This document shows, piece after piece, positions 1 through 11,204 of a DNA stretch of 64,000 bases; positions within the stretch are counted from its first letter, which is position 1, and each line of letters opens with the position of its first letter. Position numbers and translations under genes: made by a program. The notes beneath the pieces were generated by a model. The model was not told where the DNA came from. It was given only the letters and a program-made list of their open reading frames with translations, and searched no databases. Source of the stretch: Tridacna crocea (taxonomy: Eukaryota; Mollusca; Bivalvia; Cardiida; Cardiidae). The stretch is from contig OX031058.1 in assembly GCA_943736015.1 (NCBI GenBank), forward strand, positions 13,169,001 to 13,233,000. Direction: 5' to 3'.

Positions 1-427
1 AATTAACCAAACTAAACTACAATCAACTGTAACCATCGATTGAAGAGGGGGCGTTCGTAGCAATGCAGTGTCTACTTTGTACATTTAAACTTTCATTTCT
101 TATTTGATATTCTCGTTTGGTTAGTTTACGTTTCGTCTTTCTTCCAATCAGCATGTATGTCCTGATAATATACTACTGTCTCTCAAGACTTGTACATTTT
201 CTTGTCAAATATTTAAAACATTTGTGACCCATCAAGCAGAAAGGGACCTTCTGGGAACTGCTTAAAGTGTCAATCAAAGACTAGTAACATTATTTTGATT
301 ACATTTATCTATTCATTCAATTGATAATTGCATTTTCTTTAATATGAAAGAGTGTACCGAGGAGTCTCAACTTTATCGTGTAGAGGAGGGTTAAGCTAGC
401 AACCTGGTTTAAAGAAAGTATACTTTT

Positions 428-471
428 TTGTTTTCAGCGGAAGCCATTTTGTTTTCAGCGGAAGCCATTAC
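428..471. repeat. Short direct duplication
   Basis: The phrase TTTTCAGCGGAAGCCATT occurs twice back to back. Nothing else recognisable is seen in bases 1-510: it is AT-rich with no credible exon. Confidence 0.7.
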
Positions 472-529
472 ATAATTGTGAAGGTGTGCCTGTTTTACTT
501 CACACTACCGACTTTTAAAGACCAAGGGA

Positions 530-680
530 AATAATCCTTATGAAAACATTGTTGGAAAAGGAGAAAATGCTGGTAGCCAGCATTTTCTTTCTTTTCCAAA
601 ATGTCTTCTACTCTATCAAAGTAAAACTACACTTTTTGTGCAACATTCAAATTGTTGTCCGCAATGTGGCTTAAGCACAT
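530..680 (-). mobile_element. Family A palindromic MITE, decayed copy
   Basis: The core hairpin AAAACATTGT-GGAAAAGGAGAAAATGCTGGT and its mirror is present, but one arm has decayed and the TTAA ends are not clear. Confidence 0.6.
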
Positions 681-860
681 AACAGTCCTATACTAGCGCG
701 TTGTCTGTTTACAATTAGGTGCTTGTTCAACTCGGGTTGAACTGTATGTAGATTCATTGCAGATTTCTCAACTTCTGTCATAGAACATTTAGGTGGATTT
801 ATTGCAAACTTTTCAACTCTTGTCATAAAGCATTTAGCCAACTATGCATTAGTAAAACAC

Positions 861-945
861 ATATCGTCGGTTTGCTACCAAAACCTCGTAACTACAGCTT
901 GTTACAAGCTGTAGTTACGAGGTTTTGGAAGCAAACCGACGATAT
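861..945. repeat. Near-perfect 41-bp-arm hairpin (copy 1)
   Basis: ATATCGTCGGTTTGCT to AGCTTG is followed after a 3-base loop by its reverse complement, with one mismatch over about 41 bases. A diverged copy sits at 35169-35255. The whole element seems to be only the hairpin, so it is a very short palindromic MITE or a hairpin RNA source. Confidence 0.8.
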
Positions 946-1346
946 ACTACACCTAATCAAAGTCTTTTATCAATGGCGAGAATTCAAAATTATGTCATTT
1001 TTGTTTGTCTCTTATTGCAAAGTAAACCGAATAAGCAAATAAGACTGACACTCAAAATATCTAATGACCCTTTACCATATGACAAAATACGTTCATTACT
1101 TTTTTTTCTGAAATAAATATGCTACATATTGATGGCTAAACATGGGCTCTGAAGATAGTACGGTCGAGATCGAGCCGCGCAGAATATACAAGTGTCTAAT
1201 TTTTGTTTACACTGTCTGTTATGCAAGTACTAACATTCGCTTGTAACTTACTGTGCTTAAAAATAAATAGATAAAAAAAAAGGGAAAATACAAGTTATCC
1301 TAGTAAGGAGAAAATTATTTTTACAGATTTCTAAAAAAAACAGTAG

Positions 1347-1560
1347 ATTAGCCCTTAGGCTGCTAAGCTGGACTCACTGACCCTTTAAGGACAGTGAAGA
1401 TTAAGATCAGACTGCACAGAATAAGCAGTCTGATCTTGGATCTAAATTGTCCGACAATGAAATATTATTTCCCAAATCATAACTTTGAAACTGCAATATT
1501 GGGTTTCCGTAATCAAACTGAAAATTTCATTTTAGTTATTTAGCAGGATATGGGATAAAC
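1347..1560 (+). mobile_element. Family B MITE, full length
   Basis: Starts TTAGCCCTTAGGCTGCTAAGC and carries the central hairpin GATCAGACTGCAC / GTGCAGTCTGATC-like (about 1405-1450). It ends in the typical TTATTTAGCAGGATA tail. Family B copies otherwise begin and end with TTAA. Confidence 0.75.
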
Positions 1561-1998
1561 AGGAGGAAAGATACTTGTAAAATGAACAGATGGAACTAAG
1601 GTGAGATTACGAAGGACGGGATGATAACGTTGGAGCGCCTCGAAAGTACTTTCTGCTGGAAACGAGATTTTACCCACCGTTACCGAGGATCAAACCAGTG
1701 ACTTTCCTCTGCAGAGGCGGACTATTGGGAAAAAAATCTTACCTCAACCTGGCAGTAAAGCTATGAGATGACAGAGTTAAGAGTCACGACAGAAGGTTGT
1801 TAGCCCTTACAAAGAAATATTGTCTTTATGTAAACATACTTAGAAAACAAGTAGCTTATGCTCTGACGTAATTTATTTCTCTTTGACAGATCCGGAGTGC
1901 CTCATCCAGGGTATTCTGTAAATATATAGGTTATCTGGAGCTACCGAGATAGAGGCGGAAGAACCGAAACCATTTGGAATAAGAAGGTGAATATTTCT

Positions 1999-2228
1999 TT
2001 AACTCATTATCGAACGACAAAATTTTAGGTTTGTCCATATCGAAAGCATTTGCAGACGACAAAATAAAAGTGATTGAAAATTTGAAATTTGTTTTGTGAA
2101 GGGTAGAAAACATTGTGGGAAAAGGAGAAAATGCTGGTTACCAGCATTTTCTCCTTTTCCAACAGTGTTTTCCAAAGGCTTCTTACCCAGGTCGTCAAAA
2201 ATGTAGGGACTGTATGGTAACGGGTTAA
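1999..2228 (+). mobile_element. Family A MITE, full length (230 bp)
   Basis: TTAACTC at the left and GGGTTAA at the right bound the element. The core hairpin has centre GCTGGTTACCAGC. The apparent open frames here (for example minus strand 1931-2113) are the repeat itself: the same peptide recurs at many copies. Confidence 0.85.
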
Positions 2229-2759
2229 ACTCCTTTTACAGTTTCTTCGTTATAGTTTAATTTCTTCTTTACTTTGTATTCTGCAATTTTGTTTTTTTTT
2301 AGTTTGCAAAAAAGTCTTTCTTCTCTTTCTCCTACTCTGTCTCTCGATCTCTCCTTCTCTGTCTTTCAGTCTGTCTATCTGCTTGATACGTTTGGCAATT
2401 CTTTATGACACTACTTTAGAAACTAAAAGACTTTTGATAAGCTAAACCATTTGGTTGTGCCAATCAAATTTCGTATTAACTTGACATGTAGTTAATTTTT
2501 CAGACCTAGACTAAGAAAGTTTTAAAAATGGCTGATGCATATGGACATGGGAGCACCTTTTATAGATTAGAAAAAAATGATTAGGATCCGAATGCTTTAG
2601 CATGCAAATTAAATACACCAATAAAATATCAAAAGAAAACATTTTAACGAATGTTTCATCTTTAAAAAGATGTTTATTGAAGTCTTTATCCCTATTGACA
2701 AATGGTTGTTTAAATCCTTTAATTCTTTGATAAAATATTGAAAACATTTTTGTATTTCC

Positions 2760-2974
2760 TTAAACCCTTGTCCTGTTCAATAACTAATCTGAAATTTTTA
2801 ATTCGATAGTAAAAACCCAAATATTGCTGTTTCAAAAATATGTTTTGTGGGAATAATATATCCTTATCGGAGAGTGTAGATCTAAGATCAGACTGCACGT
2901 TTTGTGCAGTCAGATCTCAGATCTACTTTGTCCTTAAAAGGTCAGAGAGCCGCGCTTAGCAGCTTAAAGCTTAA
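2760..2974 (-). mobile_element. Family B MITE, full length (215 bp)
   Basis: TTAAACCCTTGTCC at the left and CTTAA at the right. The hairpin GATCAGACTGCACGTTTTGTGC is at about 2883-2930. Reverse orientation relative to the copy at 1347. Confidence 0.8.
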
Positions 2975-3562
2975 TGCCTTACCAAAACAAGTTTTCAGAT
3001 GGAAATAGAAAAACTGTTGAAAAATGTTACAGACGCAATAAATTGACTGTTCCAATGTTTAAAAGTAGTTTTGTGTAAATTTAGTTTATGAGATAATTCC
3101 GAGGAACTCTAGAAGCAGAGTTGACGGTTCACCTTTAGTTTATCATCATTATGATTATTATTTCAATGGTAGTAGGAGTAGTACCCAATCAGACGTTTGG
3201 TTATCTTGAAATTCTGATATTTTTTAGAGAATTAGACGAAGAATAATATTAAGAATGGTTTTTGAATACTGGATCCGATTTTTTTTTCAAAACAGGATCA
3301 CATCGAACATCTGTTAAGTCTGATCTCAGTTTGATCTCGATGTATTCGGTCAATCGACCTGGAAGGGTTTTGAATTACACTGTTCACTCTAATTTAGTTG
3401 AAACGGCTTAAAAAGACCTAAAAATAAAAACACCCGGATGAATCTTTATATGTGTATTCCGTTTATTTAGCTCTCGAAGATTTAATGATTCGCAGCAAAT
3501 GGGTAAAATGCGAGAAGTATCAGTTAATGTTAGGTTGTATATTTCAACACTTCTTGAACAGT

Positions 3563-3789
3563 TTAACTAGCGAGAAAATTTTATACTTGTCACAGTTGAA
3601 AGTATTTGCAGACGACAAATTACCTATAACTCAAATGGTTCGATTTTGCTTTAACAGGATAGAAAACATTGTTTGAAAAGGAGATAATGCAAGTTACCTC
3701 CTGCATTTTCTCCTTTTCAAAATTTTCACAATATTTTCAAAAGTTCGATTTCTCAGAGGCGTTGAAAGACGGAATTGTATTTTCTTTAA
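3563..3789 (+). mobile_element. Family A MITE, divergent copy
   Basis: The outer layout is conserved, including the GCAGACGACAAA motif. The hairpin centre is altered (TGCAAGTTACCTCCTGCA) and both TTAA ends are degraded. Confidence 0.65.
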
Positions 3790-4205
3790 TTTTCCTCATG
3801 ATAGGACCTCTCCAAAAATCTCTCGTTTGAACAAAAAAATATGAAAAAATAAAACTTTCAAAATTATCATGAAAAAGACACGGCGCAGGCTATTCTTGAT
3901 CGATTCTAAGTCCAAATTTTACAAAAGAAAAACATGCTTTCTTTCTTTCCAGTATCATTCAATTCAGGGTAGATTTAGTTCGAAATTAGCAAATTCGAAG
4001 TGAAGGATTTTTACCTGATTTTTGCTTCACCGGCATATCAAAAGTTTTCCTTCAACAGGTTTTATTTGAACAGTTCACGATTGCAAATATTTGCATATTG
4101 TTCATTTTATTTTATCGTATTCACTACTGTTTGAAGTATGGCTTGCTATCGGAGTGCTTTATTCACTATCTTAATGAGAAATCACTCTATTCGTTAATTT
4201 GTTGA

Positions 4206-4500
4206 TCGGTGAATGCCGACGATATCATATCAGACGAAGGTCGTAACATTTCAGACTTGAACATTTACAAAACCTTTGGAAACTACCAGTACCCTTTTAC
4301 GCCCCAATTCCACTGGGGACGATTCCGCTTCGCCTCGAAATTTTGGTCAAAACGCCGTGGATCATGGAAAAAAATGGCAGCAGCGCAGAAGAAACTCTTT
4401 GATCGTATAGTACAAGCGTATCGGATCATGATCGCCAATCATAATCTCCATCCCAATGACATTATATCATACAACCCCGTGTTTGACGACCTTGGAGAGA
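4206..4500 (+). CDS. Possible coding exon, unrecognised
   Basis: An open frame of about 95 codons precedes a family A MITE. It is rich in aromatic and basic residues (FHWGRFRF, FWSKRRGSWKK, QKKLFDRIVQAYR) and looks more protein-like than surrounding frames. There is no ATG near its left end: the frame opens after TGA at 4203, and the first in-frame ATG precedes GCAGCAGCGCAG near 4373. It could therefore be an internal exon with an acceptor at one of the CAG sites near 4238 or 4255, or a chance frame. To the right the frame runs into the MITE at 4489, so an intact C-terminus of its own is not visible. I recognise no family. Confidence 0.3.
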
Positions 4501-4670
4501 AAGCTTTTAAAAACATTGTGAACGGAAGTAACCAGCATTTTCTCCTTTTCCCACAAAGTTTTCCACCCTATCAAAGCAAACTTGCGCCATTGAAGCCACT
4601 TTGAAATTGTCGTCTGCAAATGTTTTCAGTTTGGAGAGGTCTAGAATTTTGCTGTTTGGTAACGACTTAA
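4489..4670 (-). mobile_element. Family A MITE, truncated
   Basis: Left TTAA arm is missing. The hairpin arm is shortened (AAAACATTGTGAACGGAAGTAACCAGCATTTTC). The right end is complete at CTTAA. Confidence 0.65.
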
Positions 4671-4752
4671 AGACTTTATAAAAGATGCTTGATGAAGGCT
4701 TAAACTCATTCCCACCCGCAAGCTAACCTCCTTTTCTTTCATGTGAACGCAT

Positions 4753-4981
4753 TTAACCCATTACCACACAATCCCTAGTTTTGACGCCCCTGAGAAAGAA
4801 ACCTATAGAAAACATTGCGGGAAAAGCAGAAAATGCTGGTAACCAGCATTTTCTCCTTTTCCCACAATGCTTTCTACACTTCACAAAACAAATTTCAAAT
4901 TTTCAGTCACTTTTATTTTGTCGTCTGCAAATGTTTTCAATTTGGACCAGTCTAAAATATTGTCGTTTGGTAATGAGTTAA
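4753..4981 (-). mobile_element. Family A MITE, full length (229 bp)
   Basis: TTAACCCATTACC to GAGTTAA. Core centre GCTGGTAACCAGC. The next family A element starts only 9 bases after this one ends. Confidence 0.85.
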
Positions 4982-4990
4982 ATGCATTAC

Positions 4991-5219
4991 TTAACCCTTT
5001 CCTCCATAGATACTCATTTCTACGCATTGCTTGTAGGAGCCTTTGGAAAACATTGTGGCAAAAGGTGAAATTGCTCGTGACGAGCAATTTCACCTTTTAC
5101 CACAATGTTTTCTACATTATCAGAAGGTGTCATATACACATAAGAAATGGCTTTATTCTTGCTCTTATTTAGGGTCAATTAGAGATACCATAGAAATGCC
5201 TTATGGGGTAAAGGGTTAA
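4991..5219. mobile_element. Family A MITE, subfamily 2 (229 bp)
   Basis: TTAACCCTTTCC to AAAGGGTTAA. The flanks differ from the main family (CCATAGATACTCATTTCTACGC; GGTCAATTAGAGATACC). The core is AAAGGTGAAATTGCTCG with its mirror. A copy in the opposite orientation lies at 48055-48280. Confidence 0.8.
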
Positions 5220-6500
5220 GGCAGTATGAGATGTTGCTCATTGAGTGCAAAGCACCTCAACTCATTTTTACAATGTAGAAAGCAGAACTACGAAAGATTG
5301 ATGACGGGGTATACCTTACATAGCAATATCAGCACCTGGCAAAACAGTGCCATTAACACAGCACTGAATTCATATGATAGACTGTTCCAATTATGAAAAA
5401 TATCCGAAATATCTAATTCTCATTCTTGTTTTGGCTAGAAAATGTCACAAAGTGGCGTACAGGGTACTAGAGCATCATTATGACATGCAGTAATATTCTA
5501 ATTTTTGTGTATTTTATGTTTGGGCCATTTTCAGATTGTTTCATATACTGATAGATTCTATTAGATGTCATTTCTTTGCAAGCTTAGAGAACTGGGCGAC
5601 TATTATGAATATCAAGGTAAATGCACCACTATATCGAGTATACAGGAGCAACTTTGACGTTTAAACAGTTGTTTTGCGATGGGAAACTCCGTCTATTTGC
5701 AATTACATCGGATATGACGTCATTCTATCCACTTGCATACGACCCCATGTTTATATCGATGCACAGTAGAAATCCTACATTCCAAAAAGACCTCTGAAAA
5801 TCCTGATGCGAAATCTAGAAATAGTTTAAGGGCATACGTATCACTTGAACGGAAATACCATTAAAAAATATATTACCTGTTCCGTTGCTAACCATTTTCT
5901 TTCTAAATCTAGCAAATAAGCAGCTTTGTAGCTAGGTATGATTTGATATGTTGAAGCCCCCATAAAGATTTAAATAGGCATCATATAAATGAAGGTTGAA
6001 GGCTGTCGATCCATACTAAAATCAGAGAAACTGGCCAATTCACATTTGACAGCCTCGCTCTTGCTCGTTAAATTAATGAACATGTAAACGTCAATATCGG
6101 GGAATCGAATGTTGTAGCTTTCGGGGTATGTTTTAGTTTACAGTTTATATCATTGATTTTATTATTACCATCTGTGGATGACTTTAACGAGTCTTTATTC
6201 TAATAGCTTATGAAAACATTTTTCAGAGCTCCAGATAAGAGGGAGTGATGGTACTCTAAATACTTTATTTCTATTTGAAACCCGATGAGACGATTCTAAT
6301 GAGTACCCACACCATAGGGTTGAGTGGAGAATATTATTTATCTTGTGTGCTTCCTTGATATACGTTGACTTTTTATATAAGCATAACTGTTTTTAAGATC
6401 GTCTGCGGTAAGTTCGGTGAGACTATACCTTTTTTTGACAAATTAATTTTTGGTAAGCACAGACTATGTAAGCGACGGGCAGTATGTTCGAGTTCCACCT
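5220..6500. other. Intergenic stretch, nothing recognised
   Basis: AT-rich single-copy-looking DNA. I found no exon with coding character, no tRNA fold and none of the named repeat families. Confidence 0.4.
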
Positions 6501-6516
6501 ACAATTTATCCATTTG

Positions 6517-6797
6517 AGCCGGTGAAATGCAGAGAAATGACCCTCCCCTACAAAATGACCCATGGGTCATTTCGCTACATAGAGAAATGACCCATTGTCA
6601 TTTCACCATGTATAGGAGAATGACCCATGGTCACTTCACTACTTAAAGAAATGACCCGGGTCATTATTTTACGTAGAGAAATAACCCTCTGGGGTCATTT
6701 CTCTACGTAGAATAATGACCCGGGTCATTCCTCTACATAGTGAAATGACCCATGGGTCATTTTGTCAGGGGGGCATTTCTCTGCATTACACCGGCAT
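6517..6797. mobile_element. Palindrome-array MITE
   Basis: The ends GCCGGTGAAATGCAGAGAAATG and CATTTCTCTGCATTACACCGGC form inverted repeats. Between them are about six serial palindromes built on GAAATGACCCATGGGTCATTTC, with centres CATG, TTG or CCGGG, spaced by linkers such as CTACGTAGA. The plus frame at 6715 is part of this repeat and is not a gene. Confidence 0.75.
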
Positions 6798-6944
6798 AAA
6801 AATGAGGGGGAAAAATGAAATTTTCCAGTTAACAAAAATACAAACTATCACATACAAAGGATATAAGATCAAACGTTCGTTGCAGTGTGTTCTAAATCTA
6901 CACTGTTTGCAAAAGAATGAAAAGATCTTTTGCGCTGAAAATGT

Positions 6945-7105
6945 TTAACCCCTTCACCAAACAGTCTTGGCTTTTAACGCCCAGTGGTAAAGACACCCTT
7001 GAAAAAATTGTGGAAAAAAGGGAAAATGCTGGTAACCGACTTTTTTTCTTATACCCACAATGTTTTCTATCCTTTCCCAGAAAAATTGTATCGTTGAATA
7101 ACAAG
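6945..7105 (-). mobile_element. Family A MITE, right-truncated
   Basis: TTAACCCCTTCACC start and diverged core arms. The right third is missing and family D sequence follows directly. Confidence 0.6.
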
Positions 7106-7114
7106 TGAGCCACA

Positions 7115-7760
7115 CTCTAGCAAAAGGGGGCTTAGTGCATCTCCGTGATTCATTATACCATGCAAGCCCATTCGGCATACCTCGGGTGATGGGAGATGTA
7201 GGTACGGAATCGGCCGAGTTGTGACGAGTGCAAGCAAGACATCACATGGTTATGAATCCGTGATAAACCCCCCCCCACTTTTTTCTAACAACTGACTTAA
7301 TCATCAGGTAGACTGGTCCTTCGACATACAGAACATTGGGCCATCACATGGTTGTAGATCCGTGATAGCAACTTTTTTTAAACCCTTACCCTACTAAGGA
7401 ACTAAAATGAAGTTTTCAATTCGATAGTAAAAACCCATAAATTGATATTTAAAAGGTATGTTACGGGGAAAAAATATCTCTAGATCGGACAGCGTAGATT
7501 TAAGATCATACTGCGAGTTCTGTGCAGTCTGATCTTGATCTACGCTGTCAGCAGAAGGTCAATGAGTCGCGATAAGCAGCCAAAGGGTTAACAAGTGACA
7601 TAATCATCAGAATCATCAGGGAGACTGGTCCTTCGACATACAGAAAATTGGCCAATATCGAAAAGTTTCGGCTCAGGTCAGCCTGCGCGGACTGCGCAGG
7701 CTGACCTGAGTCGATACTTTTCGCAAATTCATTAAGCCCCCTTTTCACAGAGTATGGCTC
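7115..7760. mobile_element. Family D element(s), interrupted by family B
   Basis: Left mark CAAAAGGGGGCTTAGTGCATCTCC; right hairpin CAGCCTGCGCGGACTGCGCAGGCTG near 7680; end TTAAGCCCCCTTTTCACAGAG. The motif TAATCATCAGGTAGACTGGTCC occurs twice (about 7300 and 7600), so an internal duplication or two tandem D copies are present. A family B element (7378-7591) sits in the TTAA of CTTTTTTTAACAA-TGAC. Confidence 0.65.
7378..7591 (-). mobile_element. Family B MITE nested in family D (214 bp)
   Basis: TTAAACCCTTACC to AAGGGTTAA. TTAA is found at both borders. The uninterrupted related sequence just upstream reads CTTTTTTCTAACAACTGAC, which supports insertion at a TTAA-like site. Confidence 0.75.
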
Positions 7761-7889
7761 TTTTAATTTGTATTCTGCAAATTCTTTCGAAATAGGGTTG
7801 TCTAGATTTTTTATTTCTTTGGCAAAGATTTTAAAGATTATAATTCCAGGATTGCTATGCAAATTATTGGCATGAATGTCGATTCTTTC

Positions 7890-8640
7890 ACTATATTGGA
7901 CAAAATTCCTTTAGCTTGAAATTTAATCATACTGACTTTTTAAACTTGTTTGACATGTAATTTGATTTTTAATCAATAATCCATAAACGCTTTCCGACTG
8001 TTTGACAATATCTGCCAACGATAAACTTTGTTTAAAAACATTCAAAGGAAGGGAGCTAATGTTTTTGTCCTGAGATCAAGACTGAACGAGTCTATTTTCT
8101 TTTTAGTAATGTCTTCTGTTTCGAAGAAAGTATCCTTGTTTGACGTGTATTTTTGACATCAGGAGATGAAAACAGTATTCACATGGAGGAAACACCCGTA
8201 AAAAGGCAATTAACCTCTTCATCGAGGAGTAAACGGTTTTCGTACTTTAAAAGACAGCGTCGATTAAGATCAGACTATATATTATATTCGAAAAGTAGTT
8301 TGATCAACATTTCCACTGTCAGATATTTTGTGAAACATTCTTACAACAAAAGGCTTTAAATAATCCTTTACCAGACGACGAAAATTTGGACTGGTCCATA
8401 CCGAAAACATTTGAAACAACAGCAAAAAAAAAATCAGGCTAGAATTAAGAAATAGTCTTTTCAAAGAGTAAAGGACATTAAAGAAAAAGAACAAAGTGTT
8501 GGTTGCCACTATTTTTGAAAGGACCGCCGCCCCTTTCCTCCGTTTCTCTCCAACACACGGTCGTAAACATTAAAGTGTTTGAAAAATGGTCTAGAGCTAA
8601 AACAATAGAACCGTTTCTACACACCGAAACGATTAATTTC
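7890..8640. other. Gene-free stretch
   Basis: No repeat family was assigned. The frame at 8153-8359 has a few charged residues (KRQLTSSSRSKRF) but opens with TTG and has no convincing splice pair, so it is not called. Confidence 0.35.
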
Positions 8641-8642
8641 AC

Positions 8643-8870
8643 TTAACCCTTTCCCAAACAATCCCTGGTTTTCACGATCCTGATAAAGAAGCCTTTTGAA
8701 AACATCGTGGGAAAAGGAGAAAATGCTGGTAACCAGCATTTTCTCCTTTTCCCACAATGTTTTCTATCCTTCAAGAACAAATTTAAATTTTTGAGTCATG
8801 TTAATGTTGTTTTCTGCAAATGCTTTCAATGTGTATCAGTCTAGAATTTTGTCGTTTTGTAAAGAGTTAA
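8643..8870 (-). mobile_element. Family A MITE, full length (228 bp)
   Basis: TTAACCCTTTCCC to AAAGAGTTAA. Core centre GCTGGTAACCAGC with near-perfect arms. Confidence 0.85.
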
Positions 8871-9269
8871 TAGAACGTTAAAAGGGTTAATGTATTTTCT
8901 CATTACGTCGCGATATATGGAGTTTTCTTTCCTTATTATGTTTGAATATTCATTTATCTAAAGTGTGAATACTTTTTTTTTTTACTGCATTCGAAGTCGA
9001 TGTTTTAATAAAGCTGATTGATTTGCTTGTGTCAGTGCGTGTCACTTTATTAAAATTAGATTTACGAATTGATTTTGCCGCTATTCAGAAAAGGAAATAT
9101 TCTTATTCAAATATCTCGGTTATGAATGCATGTCGTTTTGTTGAACAAAGTTGAGAAATACATTATTGACAATTAAACTGCAATACAACTTTTCGAACGA
9201 ACAGACAACAACAACAAAAAAAAAAACCTCTTCTTTATCAAATAAATGAAAAGTTTTTTGTCAGTAAAA

Positions 9270-9420
9270 TTTTCGATTTGTGTAACTCTTTTGTCGCCAG
9301 AGGCGAAAACGGGAGCTTTTGCTAATTCTATAGATCAAAGATCACACTGGACAGAACGTGATCTACGTTGTCCGATTTGATGGTCAAGCCTATAAAAGCT
9401 TGTATATTTCTAGCTGTTAA
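9270..9420. mobile_element. Family B-related remnant
   Basis: Holds GATCAAAGATCACACTGGACAGAACGTGATCTACGTTGTCCG, a decayed form of the family B hairpin. Confidence 0.45.
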
Positions 9421-9678
9421 AAGATGGAAACAGTTCAACCTTCTTGAAAGCTAAAGATATTAAAAAAGCAGCGTTTTTACGGTTTTCTTCTCTTTTTTTT
9501 TTAAGTCAGGTACATTTCTGTTGATAAATTGATATGGATTTTATTTAGTCTTTTTACATCCTTAGATTATCGGTTATAGTCGTAAATGTAAAATGAAAGG
9601 AATATAAACACCTTCATAAAGATTCCGTATTTATTGGAATATTATTTTTACAAGGAGCTTATGTGCGAAGAAGCCAAA

Positions 9679-9710
9679 ATGGCGGTTGTTCTAGGACCTT
9701 TCAAAAATAT
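9679..9710 (+). CDS. Possible first coding exon (MAVVLGPFKN...)
   Basis: AAAATGGCGG is a common animal start context and matches the YY1 core AAAATGGCG. Ten codons (MAVVLGPFKN) and two bases follow, then the near-ideal donor GTAAGTTTTC. The exon ends with two bases of a codon, the phase accepted by the exon at 15349-16090, which would give ...FKN-I-ERLF. It is therefore a possible alternative first exon of that gene, 5.6 kb upstream, but could belong to another transcript or be chance. Confidence 0.35.
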
Positions 9711-9846
9711 GTAAGTTTTCAGTTTTTCCCTCTTATATTGACTTTTTAACAGGTCTACGTGAGCATTTCTTTAGTCAGTTGATATATTTTGCATTCTAGA
9801 ATTTGTCTGTAAGTCTTCGTATTTCATTGTATTTGGATTATGCTCT

Positions 9847-10074
9847 TTAACTCTTTCCCAAACGACAAACTTTTGGACTTGACCACCTTGAAAGCATTTG
9901 CAGACGACAATTCAACTCTTGCTGAGGAGATGATTTCTGTCTATGATATGGTAGAAAACATTGTGAGAAAAGGAGAAAATGCTGGTTACCAGCATTTTCT
10001 CCTTTACCCACAATGTTTTCAAAAGGCCACTATTCCAGACCTGTAAAAACCAGGGATTGTTTGGGAAAGGGTTA
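9847..10074 (+). mobile_element. Family A MITE, full length (228 bp)
   Basis: TTAACTCTTTCCC to GGGAAAGGGTTAA. Core centre GCTGGTTACCAGC. A close sister copy is at 39486-39713, with the same TTCAACTCTTGCTGA motif. Confidence 0.88.
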
Positions 10075-10329
10075 AAAGGGTTTTTTTTATTCGTTTTGAT
10101 CTATGTAGCCTGTTAAGCCAACGGAAGTCTACTTGGATGGAATCTTCCTGCTATTCGCCAACTTTCTGCATAACCAAGGCCATACTACCTCATGATCCAA
10201 TCGGCTGTCAGACGAAATGTTTTTATAGATCCATAATTATGTGATGACTTTTTTTTATTTAATGCATCAGAGAGAGCCATCAAATCCCCTTTTGTTAGAG
10301 CCACTCATTTATAAGTTCATCCTTTTTAG

Positions 10330-10562
10330 TTAGCCTAGGTCATATCACGGCGGTCGGTGCACCTACGCATGTGTTTCCTGGTTTTCCCACACTAGTACTG
10401 ACACAACTTTTTTTTTCAAATCACTGACTACTTTCTCACATGGATCAGAGCTGAGAGGTGAAAAATTGCCGGAAAGAAAGTCCGCCTAAACCGTTTATCC
10501 AGCTCACAACCAACTGGTCACGAGTCTGACACGCTAACCACTGGGCTACCCGGGCGGGTCTT
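10330..10562 (-). repeat. tRNA-derived SINE-like repeat
   Basis: On the minus strand it starts with GGGTAGCCCAGTGGTTAGCG (A-box-like), then GGTTGTGAGCTGG in the B-box position, and runs into a tail containing CACATGGATCAGAG. A second copy in the same orientation is at 62430-62665. Confidence 0.55.
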
Positions 10563-10566
10563 AGTT

Positions 10567-10930
10567 CACGGGCCATTATCTCCCGCTAGATGACATTCTA
10601 TAAATACTCCTCTGTCTAATTTGGGCATCCTGGGTAAAGAACCGAACCACTTTCCTACGCGACAACCCTTACTTTGAATTTCAAACTAAAATAAACGTTT
10701 ACTCCATAAAACGCTACCTTGTGCAATTCACTCAGCTATGATCAGCAGTCTAGAGAAATCTTGAGCTAAAGCAGGTCTCATTTCTCCTCAAACGTATTGA
10801 TAAAAGCTATTTTCTATATTACTACTTTGTAGAGCGTAATATTTCAGTCAGCCCGCTTTTGGGGCTAGTGATGCGTCATAGAAGACAGTCGAATCTTCGA
10901 AGAATATGACATGCGCAGACAACGGTTCAC
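10567..10930 (+). repeat. Family F repeat, copy 1
   Basis: Begins CATTATCTCCCGCTAGATGAC and ends CTTCGAAGAATATGACATGCG. It contains TAAATACTCCTCTGTCTAATTTGG. A reversed copy lies at 11205-11560, so the two can pair. Confidence 0.7.
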
Positions 10931-11204
10931 GGGCGTGAACTGAATGACACACATGTTCAAAATGTCAACTTGAAGCCAACAATATCGCTGAAAGATCTTA
11001 AATGAAGATAAACCTTAATAGCCATTAATTCATAAAACGGGACCATCTCTCAATCAAGTAGACGGTAACTGCCCATTTACGTAGAGAGATGGAATCGATA
11101 ACATGATCTGGGTGTAAACAATAAACTGTAATAAGATACTAGTCGTGTTATGGCAAAAGCGGTTTTTGGTGTTTCTCCGTTATCCATCATATTGACTAAG
11201 TCAT

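Noticed and set aside
7548-7862. 104-codon minus-strand frame
   Set aside because: Contains the residues coded by the D hairpin ([12 protein letters not shown]), which recur at 49473, 51535 and 61830.
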